9,502 nt of DNA from an uncultured Sphingomonadales bacterium (GTDB lineage Bacteria > Pseudomonadota > Alphaproteobacteria > Sphingomonadales > Sphingomonadaceae): the NCBI GenBank assembly GCA_903868655.1, contig CAIPWG010000410.1, forward strand, positions 1-9,502, written 5' to 3'. Of this stretch, positions 1-6,087 are shown in pieces. The number at the start of each line of letters is the position of its first letter. Within the stretch, counting starts at the first letter, position 1. The position numbers and the translations under genes were made by a program. The notes beneath the pieces were generated by a model. That model searched no databases, was not told where the DNA came from, and saw only the letters and a program-made list of their open reading frames with translations.

Positions 1-388
1 GAATGGCTTTCTGGCAGCCCAGGAATACGCTGTCGACATTGATGGCAAAGCCACGGCGCCAGTCTTCGAGCGTGCAGGTTTCGATATTGCCGCGCACGCC
101 GACCCCGGCATTGTTGACCAGCACCGACAAGCCCCCCAGATGCTCGGCGGCAAAGGCAATGGCGCGGTCCCAATCTTCGGGGCTGGTGACATCAAGCGCG
201 AGCGCAAAGGCTGTGCCCGCACCCAGTTCGGCATTGATGCTGGCAGCTTCGGCGGCCACTTTGTCGGCGTTGATATCGGTCAGCAGTACATTTGCGCCTT
301 CGCGCGCCAATGTGCGGGCATGTGCCGCCCCCAGGCCTTGCGCCGCGCCAGTTACCAGCGCCTTTTTGCCCGCAACCCTGCCTGCCAT
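1..388 (-). CDS. Short-chain dehydrogenase/reductase, N-terminal part (runs off the left edge)
   Basis: This is the N-terminal 129 codons of a classical SDR oxidoreductase; the C-terminal half lies outside the window. The minus-strand protein begins MAGRVAGKKALVTGAAQGLG. The glycine-rich cofactor motif TGAAQGLG is at residues 13-20, an Asp at the end of beta-strand 2 (LLTD, D38) predicts NAD(H) rather than NADP(H), an Asp after beta-strand 3 is D66 (LDV), and the structural NNAG motif is at 92-95, followed by the helix-4 Asn (INVDS, N117). The catalytic Tyr-x-x-x-Lys would be beyond the edge, so it cannot be checked. The ATG at 388 has a GGAG ribosome site 7 nt upstream (396-399). The gene starts 30 nt after the NUDIX stop and is probably the next gene of the same operon. 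The substrate cannot be told from this half. Confidence 0.9.
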   Translation of the reverse strand, partial: MAGRVAGKKALVTGAAQGLGAAHARTLAREGANVLLTDINADKVAAEAASINAELGAGTAFALALDVTSPEDWDRAIAFAAEHLGGLSVLVNNAGVGVRGNIETCTLEDWRRGFAINVDSVFLGCQKAI

Positions 389-418
389 GCTCTCTCTCCG
401 TTGTTTTTAGTCGTTTGG

Positions 419-961
419 TTAAACGCTTATGAGACGGGGGCCGAGAAACAGCAACATTCTTGTGTCGATAGCGTAACCACCAGCGCGCTTGGTGGCGATG
501 AAGTCTGCGAACGTATCGAGGGCCACGCGATGCACGGTGATCCCTTCATCGCCGACGCCGCCACCGGGACCAACCTTTTCAAGATCGGTCGCCTGAAACA
601 ACGTGAACGCCTCTGTCACCATACCGGGCGAGGAAAAGAATTCACCGATTGGCACCAGTTTCCCGGCGCGATAGCCGGTTTCTTCTTCCAGTTCACGCGC
701 GGCCGCGGTCACGGCCTCTTCATCGGCATCGTCATCATGATCGCCGATCAATCCGGCGGGCAATTCGATTGTGCGGCGGCCCAGCGGGATGCGGAATTGT
801 TCGACCAGGATGACATGACCATCATCAATCGCCAGGATCACGGCTGCGCGAATGTTGCGCGTGCGGCTAACATATTCCCAGCGCCCACGCGTCTTTACGG
901 CGATGAATTTGCCCTGCCAGTGGATCTGTTCGGGCTCGCGGTATTCGTCTTCAAGGCTCAT
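419..961 (-). CDS. NUDIX hydrolase, ADP-ribose pyrophosphatase-like
   Basis: A 180-residue NUDIX hydrolase, probably cytoplasmic. The helix of the NUDIX box is clear: RELEEETGY at 89-97 gives REUxEExGU with metal-binding glutamates E92-E94, preceded by E81 seven residues before the Arg. The segment ELPAG (66-70) before the box and the SSPGMVTEAF stretch after it (110-119) are the layout of ADP-ribose pyrophosphatases (NudF type), which hydrolyse ADP-ribose to AMP and ribose 5-phosphate. The glycine that normally begins the box is displaced: the acidic loop GDHDDDADE puts Gly73 eight residues before E81 instead of six. The ATG overlaps the upstream TPM gene stop in an ATGA tetranucleotide (958-961), so translation is probably coupled. 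The substrate is inferred from family resemblance; other sugar-nucleotide or dinucleotide substrates are possible. Confidence 0.88.
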   Translation of the reverse strand: MSLEDEYREPEQIHWQGKFIAVKTRGRWEYVSRTRNIRAAVILAIDDGHVILVEQFRIPLGRRTIELPAGLIGDHDDDADEEAVTAAARELEEETGYRAGKLVPIGEFFSSPGMVTEAFTLFQATDLEKVGPGGGVGDEGITVHRVALDTFADFIATKRAGGYAIDTRMLLFLGPRLISV

Positions 962-1638
962 ACTTCAATCGGTCCGTCGGGCAATTCGTTCGTGGGTTTG
1001 TTGGCGCTCGGCACATGCTGGGCAAGGATTGCGCCCACCGCTTCGACCCCGGCCACCACGCCGTCGGCGACGCGGTCGGCGCGAAAATGATCGAGCATGG
1101 CATGCATCGCATCACCCCAGACTTGGGGGGAAAGTGCATCGGAAATGGTTGTGTCAGCAACGATTTCGGCGCGGCGTTCCGCCATCGACAGATAGATGAC
1201 CACGCCGGTTGCACCTTGGGTTCGGCCCTGTGCCGCCAGACGAAACACCATGGCGGCCCTGGCCCGCACACGCGCCGACTTGATCGGGCCTGGTACCAGC
1301 CTGAGCCGCAGCGGGCGCCATTGCAGGACCAGCCAGGTTGCGGCAAATTTCACGCTGGCGACGCATAGCGCCAGTTCCATCACATCGTGCGGGGTCCAGC
1401 GATGGGTCCACAAGCCGAGCGCACTATCGGCCAGATTGCCATAAAAGCCCGGTGCCAGCGTCATCGCCAGCAACGCGAGACCGGCGATGGCGGCCGACCA
1501 GGCCAGCGCGATGTCACCATAACTGTCCGACACGCGGGTGATCACAGTGACGATTTCGCCATTGGCATGGGATTCAGCCGTGCCAACGGCCGCTGCAATG
1601 CGGTTGCTGTCGGCAGGCGTCAGGATCGAATGGGTCAT
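958..1638 (-). CDS. TPM-domain (DUF477) membrane protein, second of a pair
   Basis: A 226-residue protein with the TPM fold split around a membrane hairpin. Residues 8-40 contain the TPM-like start (AESHANGEIVTVITR), two hydrophobic segments follow at about 44-65 and 86-108, and the C-terminal part (145-210, TGVVIYLSMAERRAEIVAD) has the alternating strand/helix pattern of TPM domains. Such proteins often accompany LemA and a YgcG-like protein, as here, and their biochemical role is not settled. Start choice: the ATG at 1638 follows the preceding TAA by 11 nt with an AAAGGA ribosome site about 8 nt upstream. A longer in-frame reading to 1788 would lie inside the glycine-rich end of the neighbour and give a low-complexity Trp/Arg extension, so I reject it. 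The stop overlaps the NUDIX start. Confidence 0.82.
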   Translation of the reverse strand: MTHSILTPADSNRIAAAVGTAESHANGEIVTVITRVSDSYGDIALAWSAAIAGLALLAMTLAPGFYGNLADSALGLWTHRWTPHDVMELALCVASVKFAATWLVLQWRPLRLRLVPGPIKSARVRARAAMVFRLAAQGRTQGATGVVIYLSMAERRAEIVADTTISDALSPQVWGDAMHAMLDHFRADRVADGVVAGVEAVGAILAQHVPSANKPTNELPDGPIEV

Positions 1639-1649
1639 GGTGTGATCCT

Positions 1650-2462
1650 TTACCAACCGCCCGAGGCGCCACCGCCGCCCGAACTGCCGCCGCCACCGGA
1701 AAATCCGCCGCCGCCGCCACCCCAGTCGCCGCCACCGCCACCGCCGCCGCCCCAGCCGCCGCCAAATCCACCCATCGGCATGATCCACACCCCGCCGCCA
1801 TAACGCCGTCCGCCACCGCCCAGCATGCGCAGGAATGGCAGGACAAAGAACAGCAGGAAGATGATGATGAACACCACCGATCCGGCATCGAAATGGGGTG
1901 CATTTTCGCGTGCGAACCGGGTCTTGGCCTTGGCCGCCACTGCGCGCGCTTCGTCTTCGGGCAATTGCAGCTGGGCAATCAGTTGATCGACCGCGCTGTT
2001 GATCCCGCCGGCATAGTCACCGGTCTTGAACCGCGGCGACAAGTCGTGACGAATGATCAGGCCGGATACCGCGTCGGTCACGATCCCTTCAAGACCATAG
2101 CCGACTTCGACCCGCACTTTGCGATCGTTTGGTGCGATCACCAGCAACAGGCCATCGTTGCGTTGCTTGTCGCCGATGCCCCAGGCGCGGAACAGTTTGT
2201 TCGCGTAATCGTCGATGTCGTCACCGCCCAGACTTTGGACGGTCGCGACCACGATCTGACGCTGCGACTGGTTTTGCAGCGCTGCCAGCTTAGCATCGAG
2301 CGCCGCAATTTCGGACGGTTGGAGCAGGTGCGCCTCATCCACCACGCGCCCGGTCAGTTTGGGGAACGTCTCGGCGTGCGCAGGCACCAGACCCAGCACC
2401 GCAACAACCATCGCGGCCAGCAACGCGAACCGGCGGACCAAGCTGTTCCAGCCCGGTGCCAT
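1650..2462 (-). CDS. Secreted/membrane TPM-domain protein with glycine-rich tail (YgcG-like)
   Basis: A 270-residue YgcG-like protein. A signal peptide covers residues 1-30 (basic start, hydrophobic core, cleavage expected after AHA). The TPM domain spans about 35-165 with the family features VVDEAHLL, QIVVATVQSL, DDYANKLFRAWGIG, NDGLLLVIA and VRVEVGYGLEG. A membrane helix follows at about 194-214 (SVVFIIIFLLFFVLPFL), and the tail 215-270 is almost pure Gly with a few Trp, Ser and Phe. This gives an extracytoplasmic TPM domain anchored by its C-terminal helix, with the tail probably cytoplasmic. The tail ends in GASGGW, a common pattern in this family. Start choice: the ATG at 2462 is 5 nt after the lemA stop; a TTG at 2471 in the same frame would overlap that stop as TTGA and cannot be excluded. 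It probably acts with LemA in the envelope; the mechanism is not established. Confidence 0.88.
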   Translation of the reverse strand: MAPGWNSLVRRFALLAAMVVAVLGLVPAHAETFPKLTGRVVDEAHLLQPSEIAALDAKLAALQNQSQRQIVVATVQSLGGDDIDDYANKLFRAWGIGDKQRNDGLLLVIAPNDRKVRVEVGYGLEGIVTDAVSGLIIRHDLSPRFKTGDYAGGINSAVDQLIAQLQLPEDEARAVAAKAKTRFARENAPHFDAGSVVFIIIFLLFFVLPFLRMLGGGGRRYGGGVWIMPMGGFGGGWGGGGGGGGDWGGGGGGFSGGGGSSGGGGASGGW

Positions 2463-2467
2463 GGCGA

Positions 2468-3151
2468 TCAATTGCCGGTCTTTTTTGCGGGGCTCGTTGC
2501 GGCGTTGTCGTTAGCGGGCTTGGCGGCGGCGCCTGGTGTGCTGCTGCCGTCAAAACTGATTGTGGGCGCGGTGTCGGCACCCGGGGTGGTGGCGGTGAAC
2601 GGCACCATCGGCTTGGCGCCGTAAATCACGTTGGCCGCAATCACCGCTGGAAAGGTGCGGATCGTGACGTTGTAAGCGCGCACCGCTTCGTTGTAATCGC
2701 GGCGCGCCACGGTGATGCGGTTTTCGGTGCCTTCGAGCTGGCTTTGCAACGCGAGGAAATTCTCGTTCGATTTCAGATCGGGATAGGCCTCCACAGAGGC
2801 GAGCAGGCGGCCCAGACCTTGCGACAACTGACCTTGCGCGGCCTGAAACTTTGCGATCTTGGCGGGGTCTGTCACATCGTCGGCGCTGATCTTGACCTGG
2901 GTTGCGGCGGCTCGCGCCTCGGTCACTTTGGTCAGAGTGTCCTGTTCCTGCTTGGCGTAGCCTTTGACCGTGGCCACCAGATTGGGGATCAGGTCGGATC
3001 TGCGCTGATATTGGCTTTGCACATCAGCCCACTTGGCCTTGGCGTTCTCTTCGGCGGTCGGGATTGAATTGACCCCGCATCCGGCCAGCGACGCCGCAGC
3101 GGCGGCCACAACGGCGAAACGGGCGATACGGCTGAACAGACGAGCGGCCAT
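2468..3151 (-). CDS. lemA: LemA family lipoprotein
   Basis: A 227-residue LemA family protein. The N-terminus is a lipoprotein signal: basic residues, an Ala/Val-rich core and the lipobox SLAGC, with Cys25 as the lipidated residue. The mature part is helical: AKWADVQSQYQRRSDLIPNL (39-58) is the typical LemA opening, and RDYNEAVRAYNVTIRTFP (151-168) is its signature near the end. The C-terminus (205-227) is Ala/Pro/Lys-rich and looks disordered. Start choice: the ATG at 3151 gives a proper signal peptide and has AAGGAAAG about 9 nt upstream; extending to 3235 adds residues unlike any signal. LemA and TPM-domain genes are commonly paired, and here lemA leads the operon. The function of LemA in Gram-negative bacteria is not well defined. 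Confidence 0.93.
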   Translation of the reverse strand: MAARLFSRIARFAVVAAAAASLAGCGVNSIPTAEENAKAKWADVQSQYQRRSDLIPNLVATVKGYAKQEQDTLTKVTEARAAATQVKISADDVTDPAKIAKFQAAQGQLSQGLGRLLASVEAYPDLKSNENFLALQSQLEGTENRITVARRDYNEAVRAYNVTIRTFPAVIAANVIYGAKPMVPFTATTPGADTAPTISFDGSSTPGAAAKPANDNAATSPAKKTGN

Positions 3152-3201
3152 AAACGTTGACTTTCCTTGTCCTCCGGCAGGCGAGCAACCGGTCTTTGCC
3201 T

Positions 3202-3229
3202 GAGATAGCGTGCTATCATGACGGTTCAA
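3202..3229 (-). promoter_or_regulatory. Candidate sigma-70 promoter for lemA operon
   Basis: On the minus strand TTGAAC (3229-3224) is a 4/6 match to the -35 box and TATCTC (3207-3202) resembles a -10 box, with a 16-nt spacer. Transcription would start near 3195, giving a leader of roughly 45 nt before the lemA ATG. Alphaproteobacterial -10 boxes are weakly conserved, so this is a reasonable candidate and not a certainty. Confidence 0.38.
3204..3217. promoter_or_regulatory. Perfect inverted repeat overlapping the lemA promoter, possible operator
   Basis: GATAGC-GT-GCTATC is a perfect 6-2-6 inverted repeat. It covers the proposed -10 box and part of the spacer of the lemA promoter, the usual position for a dimeric repressor site. 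No regulator gene is visible in the window, so its use as an operator is inference. Confidence 0.4.
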
Positions 3230-3268
3230 GCACACGCTGTCGATTCCACTCTATCGATACCGGTGTGC
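3230..3268. repeat. Imperfect inverted repeat in the lemA-mscL intergenic region
   Basis: GCACAC (3230-3235) and TCGAT (3240-3244) are mirrored by ATCGA (3253-3257) and GTGTGC (3263-3268), with a 4/5-nt internal loop and an 8-nt centre. The element lies between the divergent lemA and mscL genes. It could be a binding site or a cruciform-type structure; the sequence does not say which gene it serves. Confidence 0.4.
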
Positions 3269-3362
3269 GGTTGGTCGGTTTGGCTAGCCGCTTGCGATAA
3301 GGTTACGCCGGTGGCAAACGGCGAAACTTAACGTTTGGTTAGCTAAGACGGGGGCTGTAAAC

Positions 3363-3809
3363 ATGGCGTTGTTGAACGATTTCAAAACTTTTATTGCACG
3401 GGGCAATGTGCTGGATCTGGCAGTTGGTGTGATTGTCGGTGCAGCTTTCGGCAAAATCATTACGTCACTGACCGAAGACCTGATCATGCCAGTGCTCGGC
3501 CTGATCACGGGTGGAATCAATTTTTCCAACAAGTTCATTGTGCTGGGCGCTATCCCGGCAACATTCAAGGGAGCGACCACGGATTATGCCGCGCTGAAAG
3601 CGGCAGGGGTTGCGCTGTTTGGTTACGGTGCATTTGTTACCAATGTGATCAATTTTGTGCTGATGGCATTTGTCATTTTCCTGCTCGTGCGGTTTGCCGC
3701 CAAACTCGTGGCGAAGCCCGAAGTGGAAGCTCCGCCCGTGGCGCCGGCCGGCCCGAGCGAGGTCGATCTGCTGATCGAGATCCGCGACGCGTTGAAATCG
3801 CGCAGCTGA
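3363..3809 (+). CDS. mscL: Large-conductance mechanosensitive channel MscL
   Basis: A 148-residue MscL, the inner-membrane homopentameric channel that opens under high membrane tension and releases solutes during hypo-osmotic shock. The N-terminal amphipathic helix (LLNDFKTFIARGN, 3-15) leads into the pore-lining TM1 (about 15-45, RGNVLDLAVGVIVGAAFG), with the small-residue/glycine pattern of the gate. A periplasmic loop runs from about 46 to 84, TM2 is about 85-112 (FGYGAFVTNVINFVLMAF), and the C-terminal helix is SEVDLLIEIRDALK (132-145). The length is usual for the family. The ATG at 3363 is preceded by a GGGGG ribosome-binding stretch about 8 nt upstream. The gene stands alone, divergent from the lemA operon, and is followed by a strong terminator. 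The assignment is secure. Confidence 0.97.
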   Translation: MALLNDFKTFIARGNVLDLAVGVIVGAAFGKIITSLTEDLIMPVLGLITGGINFSNKFIVLGAIPATFKGATTDYAALKAAGVALFGYGAFVTNVINFVLMAFVIFLLVRFAAKLVAKPEVEAPPVAPAGPSEVDLLIEIRDALKSRS

Positions 3810-3865
3810 CCACGCAGGAGGCTTGCGGGGCGGCAGGGCAGGTTTTCGCAGCCAGTGCAAAAATC

Positions 3866-3900
3866 AAGGGGGGTGGGCCGCGATGCCCGCCCCCTTTCCT
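3866..3900 (+). terminator. Intrinsic terminator of mscL
   Basis: A GC-rich stem pairs AAGGGGGGTGGGC (3866-3878) with GCCCGCCCCCTT (3885-3896), with one G-T wobble and one bulged G, around a 6-nt loop. It is followed by a T-rich run (TTTCCTTTT reaching 3903). It starts 57 nt after the mscL stop and separates mscL from ssrA. Confidence 0.85.
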
Positions 3901-3904
3901 TTTG

Positions 3905-3925
3905 CCGCATAGCCCCTATATGCGG
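3905..3925 (+). other. Perfect 7-bp hairpin between the mscL terminator and ssrA
   Basis: CCGCATA (3905-3911) pairs with TATGCGG (3919-3925) around a 7-nt loop. The right arm includes TATATG, which could be the -10 box of the ssrA promoter since the terminator lies just upstream; I see no good -35 box at 16-18 nt. The structure itself is directly visible; its role is unknown. Confidence 0.4.
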
Positions 3926-4012
3926 TTGTGCCGGTTTCGACCGGCTATGGCGATAAAGTGTGACGTGCAATAGGCGCAGCGGACCCGGGGGCGGTACCCG
4001 GCGGCTCCACCA

Positions 4013-4044
4013 CCTCTTCCGTTGGCGACAACGGGGCAGATGAC
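4013..4044 (+). other. Intervening segment of pre-tmRNA with GNRA-tetraloop hairpin
   Basis: This 32-nt segment lies between the mature CCA end of the acceptor piece and the GGGG start of the coding piece and must be removed during maturation. CCGTTG (4019-4024) pairs with CAACGG (4029-4034) around a GCGA tetraloop, a GNRA type. The hairpin would stack above the acceptor stem in the precursor. Processing by RNase P at 4045 and trimming of the CCA end are known for the family and inferred here. Confidence 0.75.
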
Positions 4045-4129
4045 GGGGCCGAACTAGGATCGACGTGTGTTGAAAAGCGTTGCTTTTGCTCGGGCTGAGT
4101 AACCCGTTCAAGGCTCAAAACCCACAAGT

Positions 4130-4165
4130 GCCAACGATAACGAAGCACTCGCAATCGCCGCGTAA
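4130..4165 (+). other. tmRNA proteolysis-tag reading frame
   Basis: Reading GCC from 4130 gives ANDNEALAIAA followed by TAA. With the alanine carried by the tmRNA the tag is AANDNEALAIAA. The ANDN start is typical of alphaproteobacteria, and the Ala-Ala end is the signal recognised by ClpXP. The resume codon lies 12 nt after the second stem of PK1, and a stop-codon hairpin follows, as in known tmRNAs. Confidence 0.93.
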
Positions 4166-4434
4166 TCTGACGGCCTAACGGCCAGATTTTACAAGGCGCA
4201 AGCGCGGTTGGACCCACCGGGCAACAGAAGGGATACCAGGGGTTGGGGGCGTACCCGGCAACAGAAACGCCCCACTTGCGCTTATTGGCTGATTTGCCGC
4301 AGGCCCGGCTTCGGACGACGCTTTCCGCGCTTCCCGAGATCACATACTTAGTCACGGCGCGTGCCGGTTCCCGAAATTACCCATCCTCGTTCCGGCCTGA
4401 GCCAGATCAAGGCACAGGCGGGCGCCAATCCTAA

Positions 4435-4701
4435 TCAGTTATACTTCTGACTGCGGCTGACTGCGGCCCGTTCGTAAGTGAGGGCGTCCAGGATTTTGGC
4501 GCCGGCCATGAAGACCGAGACCATGGCGGCGGCGAACAGCAGGCGGCCTTGGTAACCGGGCCAGATATCGAGGTAATGCTTGCCGCGTTCGGCACCGCCC
4601 AGCGCCAGGGCATAAATGATGGCAAACGCTTCCAACCGGTTCTTGATGATGAACAGCTTCTGGATTCTACGCAGCATTAGCTTTGCCCGATTAAACATCA
4701 T
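4435..4701 (-). CDS. Small conserved-looking membrane protein, function unknown
   Basis: A short protein of 88 residues from the ATG at 4701 (a GTG at 4704, an ATG at 4698 and an ATG at 4674-4677 are also possible starts; no strong ribosome site decides). The start is basic (RAKLMLRRIQKLFIIKNRLEAF), followed by a hydrophobic stretch IIYALALGGAERG and a clear membrane helix near the C-terminus (RLLFAAAMVSVFMAGAKILDAL). It ends in a polar tail. Similar small proteins with an RIQ...EAF...YALA...ERG pattern seem familiar from sphingomonads, but I cannot name a family. It stands alone between ssrA and the ast cluster. The coding pattern and the amphipathic/hydrophobic layout argue that it is real. 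Confidence 0.65.
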   Translation of the reverse strand: MMFNRAKLMLRRIQKLFIIKNRLEAFAIIYALALGGAERGKHYLDIWPGYQGRLLFAAAMVSVFMAGAKILDALTYERAAVSRSQKYN

Positions 4702-4707
4702 CACCCA

Positions 4708-4721
4708 CGTGGCATACCACG
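4708..4721. repeat. Inverted repeat just upstream of the small membrane-protein gene
   Basis: CGTGG-cata-CCACG is a perfect 5-4-5 inverted repeat ending a few bases before the start codons of the minus-strand gene at 4701. It could be an operator or a leader hairpin that hides the translation start. The rest of 4722-4798 contains short palindromes (GGTTAACC, AACCGGTT) but no promoter I can support. Confidence 0.35.
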
Positions 4722-4798
4722 CACAGACCGTGCCAGCACTCGATTTGAGCCGATCGCGTTGGTTAACCGGTTGTATATCATGATGAAGTGTAAGCTCG

Positions 4799-4812
4799 CC
4801 CGACGAGTCGGG
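4799..4812 (-). terminator. Possible weak terminator after astB
   Basis: TCGGG/CCCGA arms (4808-4812 and 4799-4803) flank a CGAG loop directly after the astB stop codon. No T tract follows on the minus strand, so it is at best a weak intrinsic terminator or a 3'-end-protecting hairpin. Confidence 0.3.
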
Positions 4813-4814
4813 GG

Positions 4815-6074
4815 TTAAGCAAGTTCGGTCAGGCCTGCGGTTGCAAGCAGAGCGTAGCGCGCATCGTGCACGGTCTGCGCCAGCGTGGTGCTGCCCAGGT
4901 CGGTCGGGTCGATCTGGGCGGGCCAGGTTTGCGCCACGACAGCGGCCAGCGCATCGATCCGTGCTGGATCAAGCAGAAACCGTGGATCGACCGTCGCGGG
5001 GTCGGCCACCACGCGCAGCCGCAGACAGGCGGGCCCGCCGCCATTGGCCATCGATTGGCGCACATCGACCGGCAACACGCGGCGGATCGGGCCGTTGCTG
5101 GCGAGCATGCCATCAAGCCAGGTGCGCACGCTTGGAGTTTCCCACGCCTCTGTCGGGATCACCAGCGCCATCTCGCCTGTGGGCAGGCTCAGCAACTGGG
5201 CATTGAACAAATAGGATTTGATGGCATCGGCCAGACTGACCGCGCTGGTGGGTACAACCACGATTTCTGCCTCGGGCAAGGCTGCGCGGATCGCGGCATA
5301 GGTGCCCTGCGGGTCGGCAAAGGCGGCTTCGTGGGTGAACAGGACGCGCTCGTTGGCCACCGCCACGACATCGTTGTGGAACGCGCCCGCCGCAATTGCT
5401 TCGGCGGATTGTTCGATAAACAGCGTGCGTTCGGCGTTCAGGCCGTGAATGCGTGCGACTGCGCGGCTGGCCTGTTCGTGCTGGCGCGCGGGGAATGGGC
5501 CACCAGGGCGGCCATAGACGAACAGCTCGATCCCCGCCGCGTCATGATGGGCTGCCATGCGCATATGGTTGGCCGCTCCTTCATCGCCGAAACAGGCAGG
5601 CACCGCATCGTGCACCACAAAATGCGCGTGATCGGCAAAGGCCAAACGCAACTGGCGTACGGTATCGGGCCATTCCTGCGACCGGTGCGGCATGGTCACC
5701 AAGTTCGCCGCGGTCAGGTGGCACCGGCCATCGGCGGTATCGGGCGCAGGCGATACGGTGGCGGCATTGGCAGTCCACATCGCACTGGCTGACCAGGCCG
5801 CCGCGCGCAGCCGTGTTTCGGTGGCATCGCGGGGTGTGCCAAGGCCGAGCGCGGACAGAAATCCGGGGTTGGGGCGTGGCAACGGAGCAAAAAATCCCTG
5901 GGTCAGACCGAGCGCCAGATTGTGGCGCATCTTGTCCAGCCCCTGCAAAGCCGCCGCGCGCGGATATGAAGGATCGCCGCCATGGCTGGCCGAGGCGAGG
6001 TTGCCGAGGCTGAGCCCGGCATAGTTGTGGCTGGGGCCGACCAGCCCATCGAAATTGATTTCCACCAAAGCCAT
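4815..6074 (-). CDS. astB: N-succinylarginine dihydrolase
   Basis: A 419-residue AstB, which converts N2-succinyl-L-arginine to N2-succinyl-L-ornithine, CO2 and two NH3 in the arginine succinyltransferase pathway. It has the five-bladed amidinotransferase-type fold. The start NFDGLVGPSHNYAGLSLGN (7-25) is diagnostic. The catalytic triad residues are recognisable in their usual contexts: Glu165 in FGDEGAANH, His233 in GAFHNDVVAV and Cys350 in NGGGPACLRLRV. The length is slightly shorter than the Escherichia coli enzyme (447 residues). The ATG at 6074 has AAAGGAA 8 nt upstream and lies 13 nt after the astA stop, so both genes share an operon. An in-frame extension to 6194 overlaps astA and adds unrelated residues, so it is rejected. 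Confidence 0.97.
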   Translation of the reverse strand: MALVEINFDGLVGPSHNYAGLSLGNLASASHGGDPSYPRAAALQGLDKMRHNLALGLTQGFFAPLPRPNPGFLSALGLGTPRDATETRLRAAAWSASAMWTANAATVSPAPDTADGRCHLTAANLVTMPHRSQEWPDTVRQLRLAFADHAHFVVHDAVPACFGDEGAANHMRMAAHHDAAGIELFVYGRPGGPFPARQHEQASRAVARIHGLNAERTLFIEQSAEAIAAGAFHNDVVAVANERVLFTHEAAFADPQGTYAAIRAALPEAEIVVVPTSAVSLADAIKSYLFNAQLLSLPTGEMALVIPTEAWETPSVRTWLDGMLASNGPIRRVLPVDVRQSMANGGGPACLRLRVVADPATVDPRFLLDPARIDALAAVVAQTWPAQIDPTDLGSTTLAQTVHDARYALLATAGLTELA

Positions 6075-6087
6075 CGTCTCGGTTCCT

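Larger units (their letters stand above)
3931..4290 (+). ncRNA. ssrA: Two-piece (circularly permuted) alphaproteobacterial tmRNA
   Basis: This is a permuted ssrA: the acceptor piece comes first and the coding piece second. The acceptor piece ends at 4012 with CGGCTCC-A-CCA. The coding piece begins at 4045 with GGGGCCG, and these strands form a 7-bp acceptor stem with one G-U pair. The T-stem CCGGG/CCCGG (3985-3989/3997-4001) has the loop GGCGGTA. After the acceptor strand comes GGATCGACGTG, the tmRNA D-loop-like motif. A pseudoknot PK1 is formed by CGGG/CCCG (4091-4094/4103-4106) and TGAG/CTCA (4096-4099/4114-4117). The tag frame is 4130-4165, followed by a hairpin (4164-4188). AATAGGCGCA (3969-3978) can pair over 10 bp with TGCGCTTATT (4277-4286), a likely helix joining the two RNAs. 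tmRNA rescues stalled ribosomes and tags the nascent protein. The outer ends are approximate. Confidence 0.93.

Noticed and set aside
412..425. CGTTT-GGTT-AAACG hairpin between the NUDIX stop and the SDR start
   Set aside because: Only 5 bp, AT-rich in part, and without a T tract in the right place; too weak for a terminator.
140..1090. Long plus-strand open frame of 316 codons
   Set aside because: It lies antisense to the SDR start, the NUDIX gene and the second TPM gene, all with clear motifs. Such antisense frames are expected in GC-rich DNA and the product shows no domain pattern.
1387..1803. Plus-strand frame ending in a proline-rich stretch
   Set aside because: The proline run is only the complement of the Gly-codon tail of the TPM-domain protein.
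3930..3945. GCCGG-TTTCGA-CCGGC hairpin resembling the GGTTTCGAC 5' motif of one-piece tmRNA
   Set aside because: The true normal 5' strand is at 4045 (GGGGCCG...GGATCGAC), which pairs with the CCA-bearing strand at 4002-4008. The earlier copy lies upstream of the T-arm and cannot be the mature 5' end.
4397..4410. FNR/FixK-like box, minus strand TTGATCTGGCTCAG
   Set aside because: Only one half-site fits well, and it lies downstream of the small minus-strand gene and after ssrA, with no gene it could control.
4866..5792. Plus-strand open frame of 308 codons opposite astB
   Set aside because: astB has complete catalytic motifs over the same bases; the antisense product is His/Gly/Arg-rich without recognisable features.
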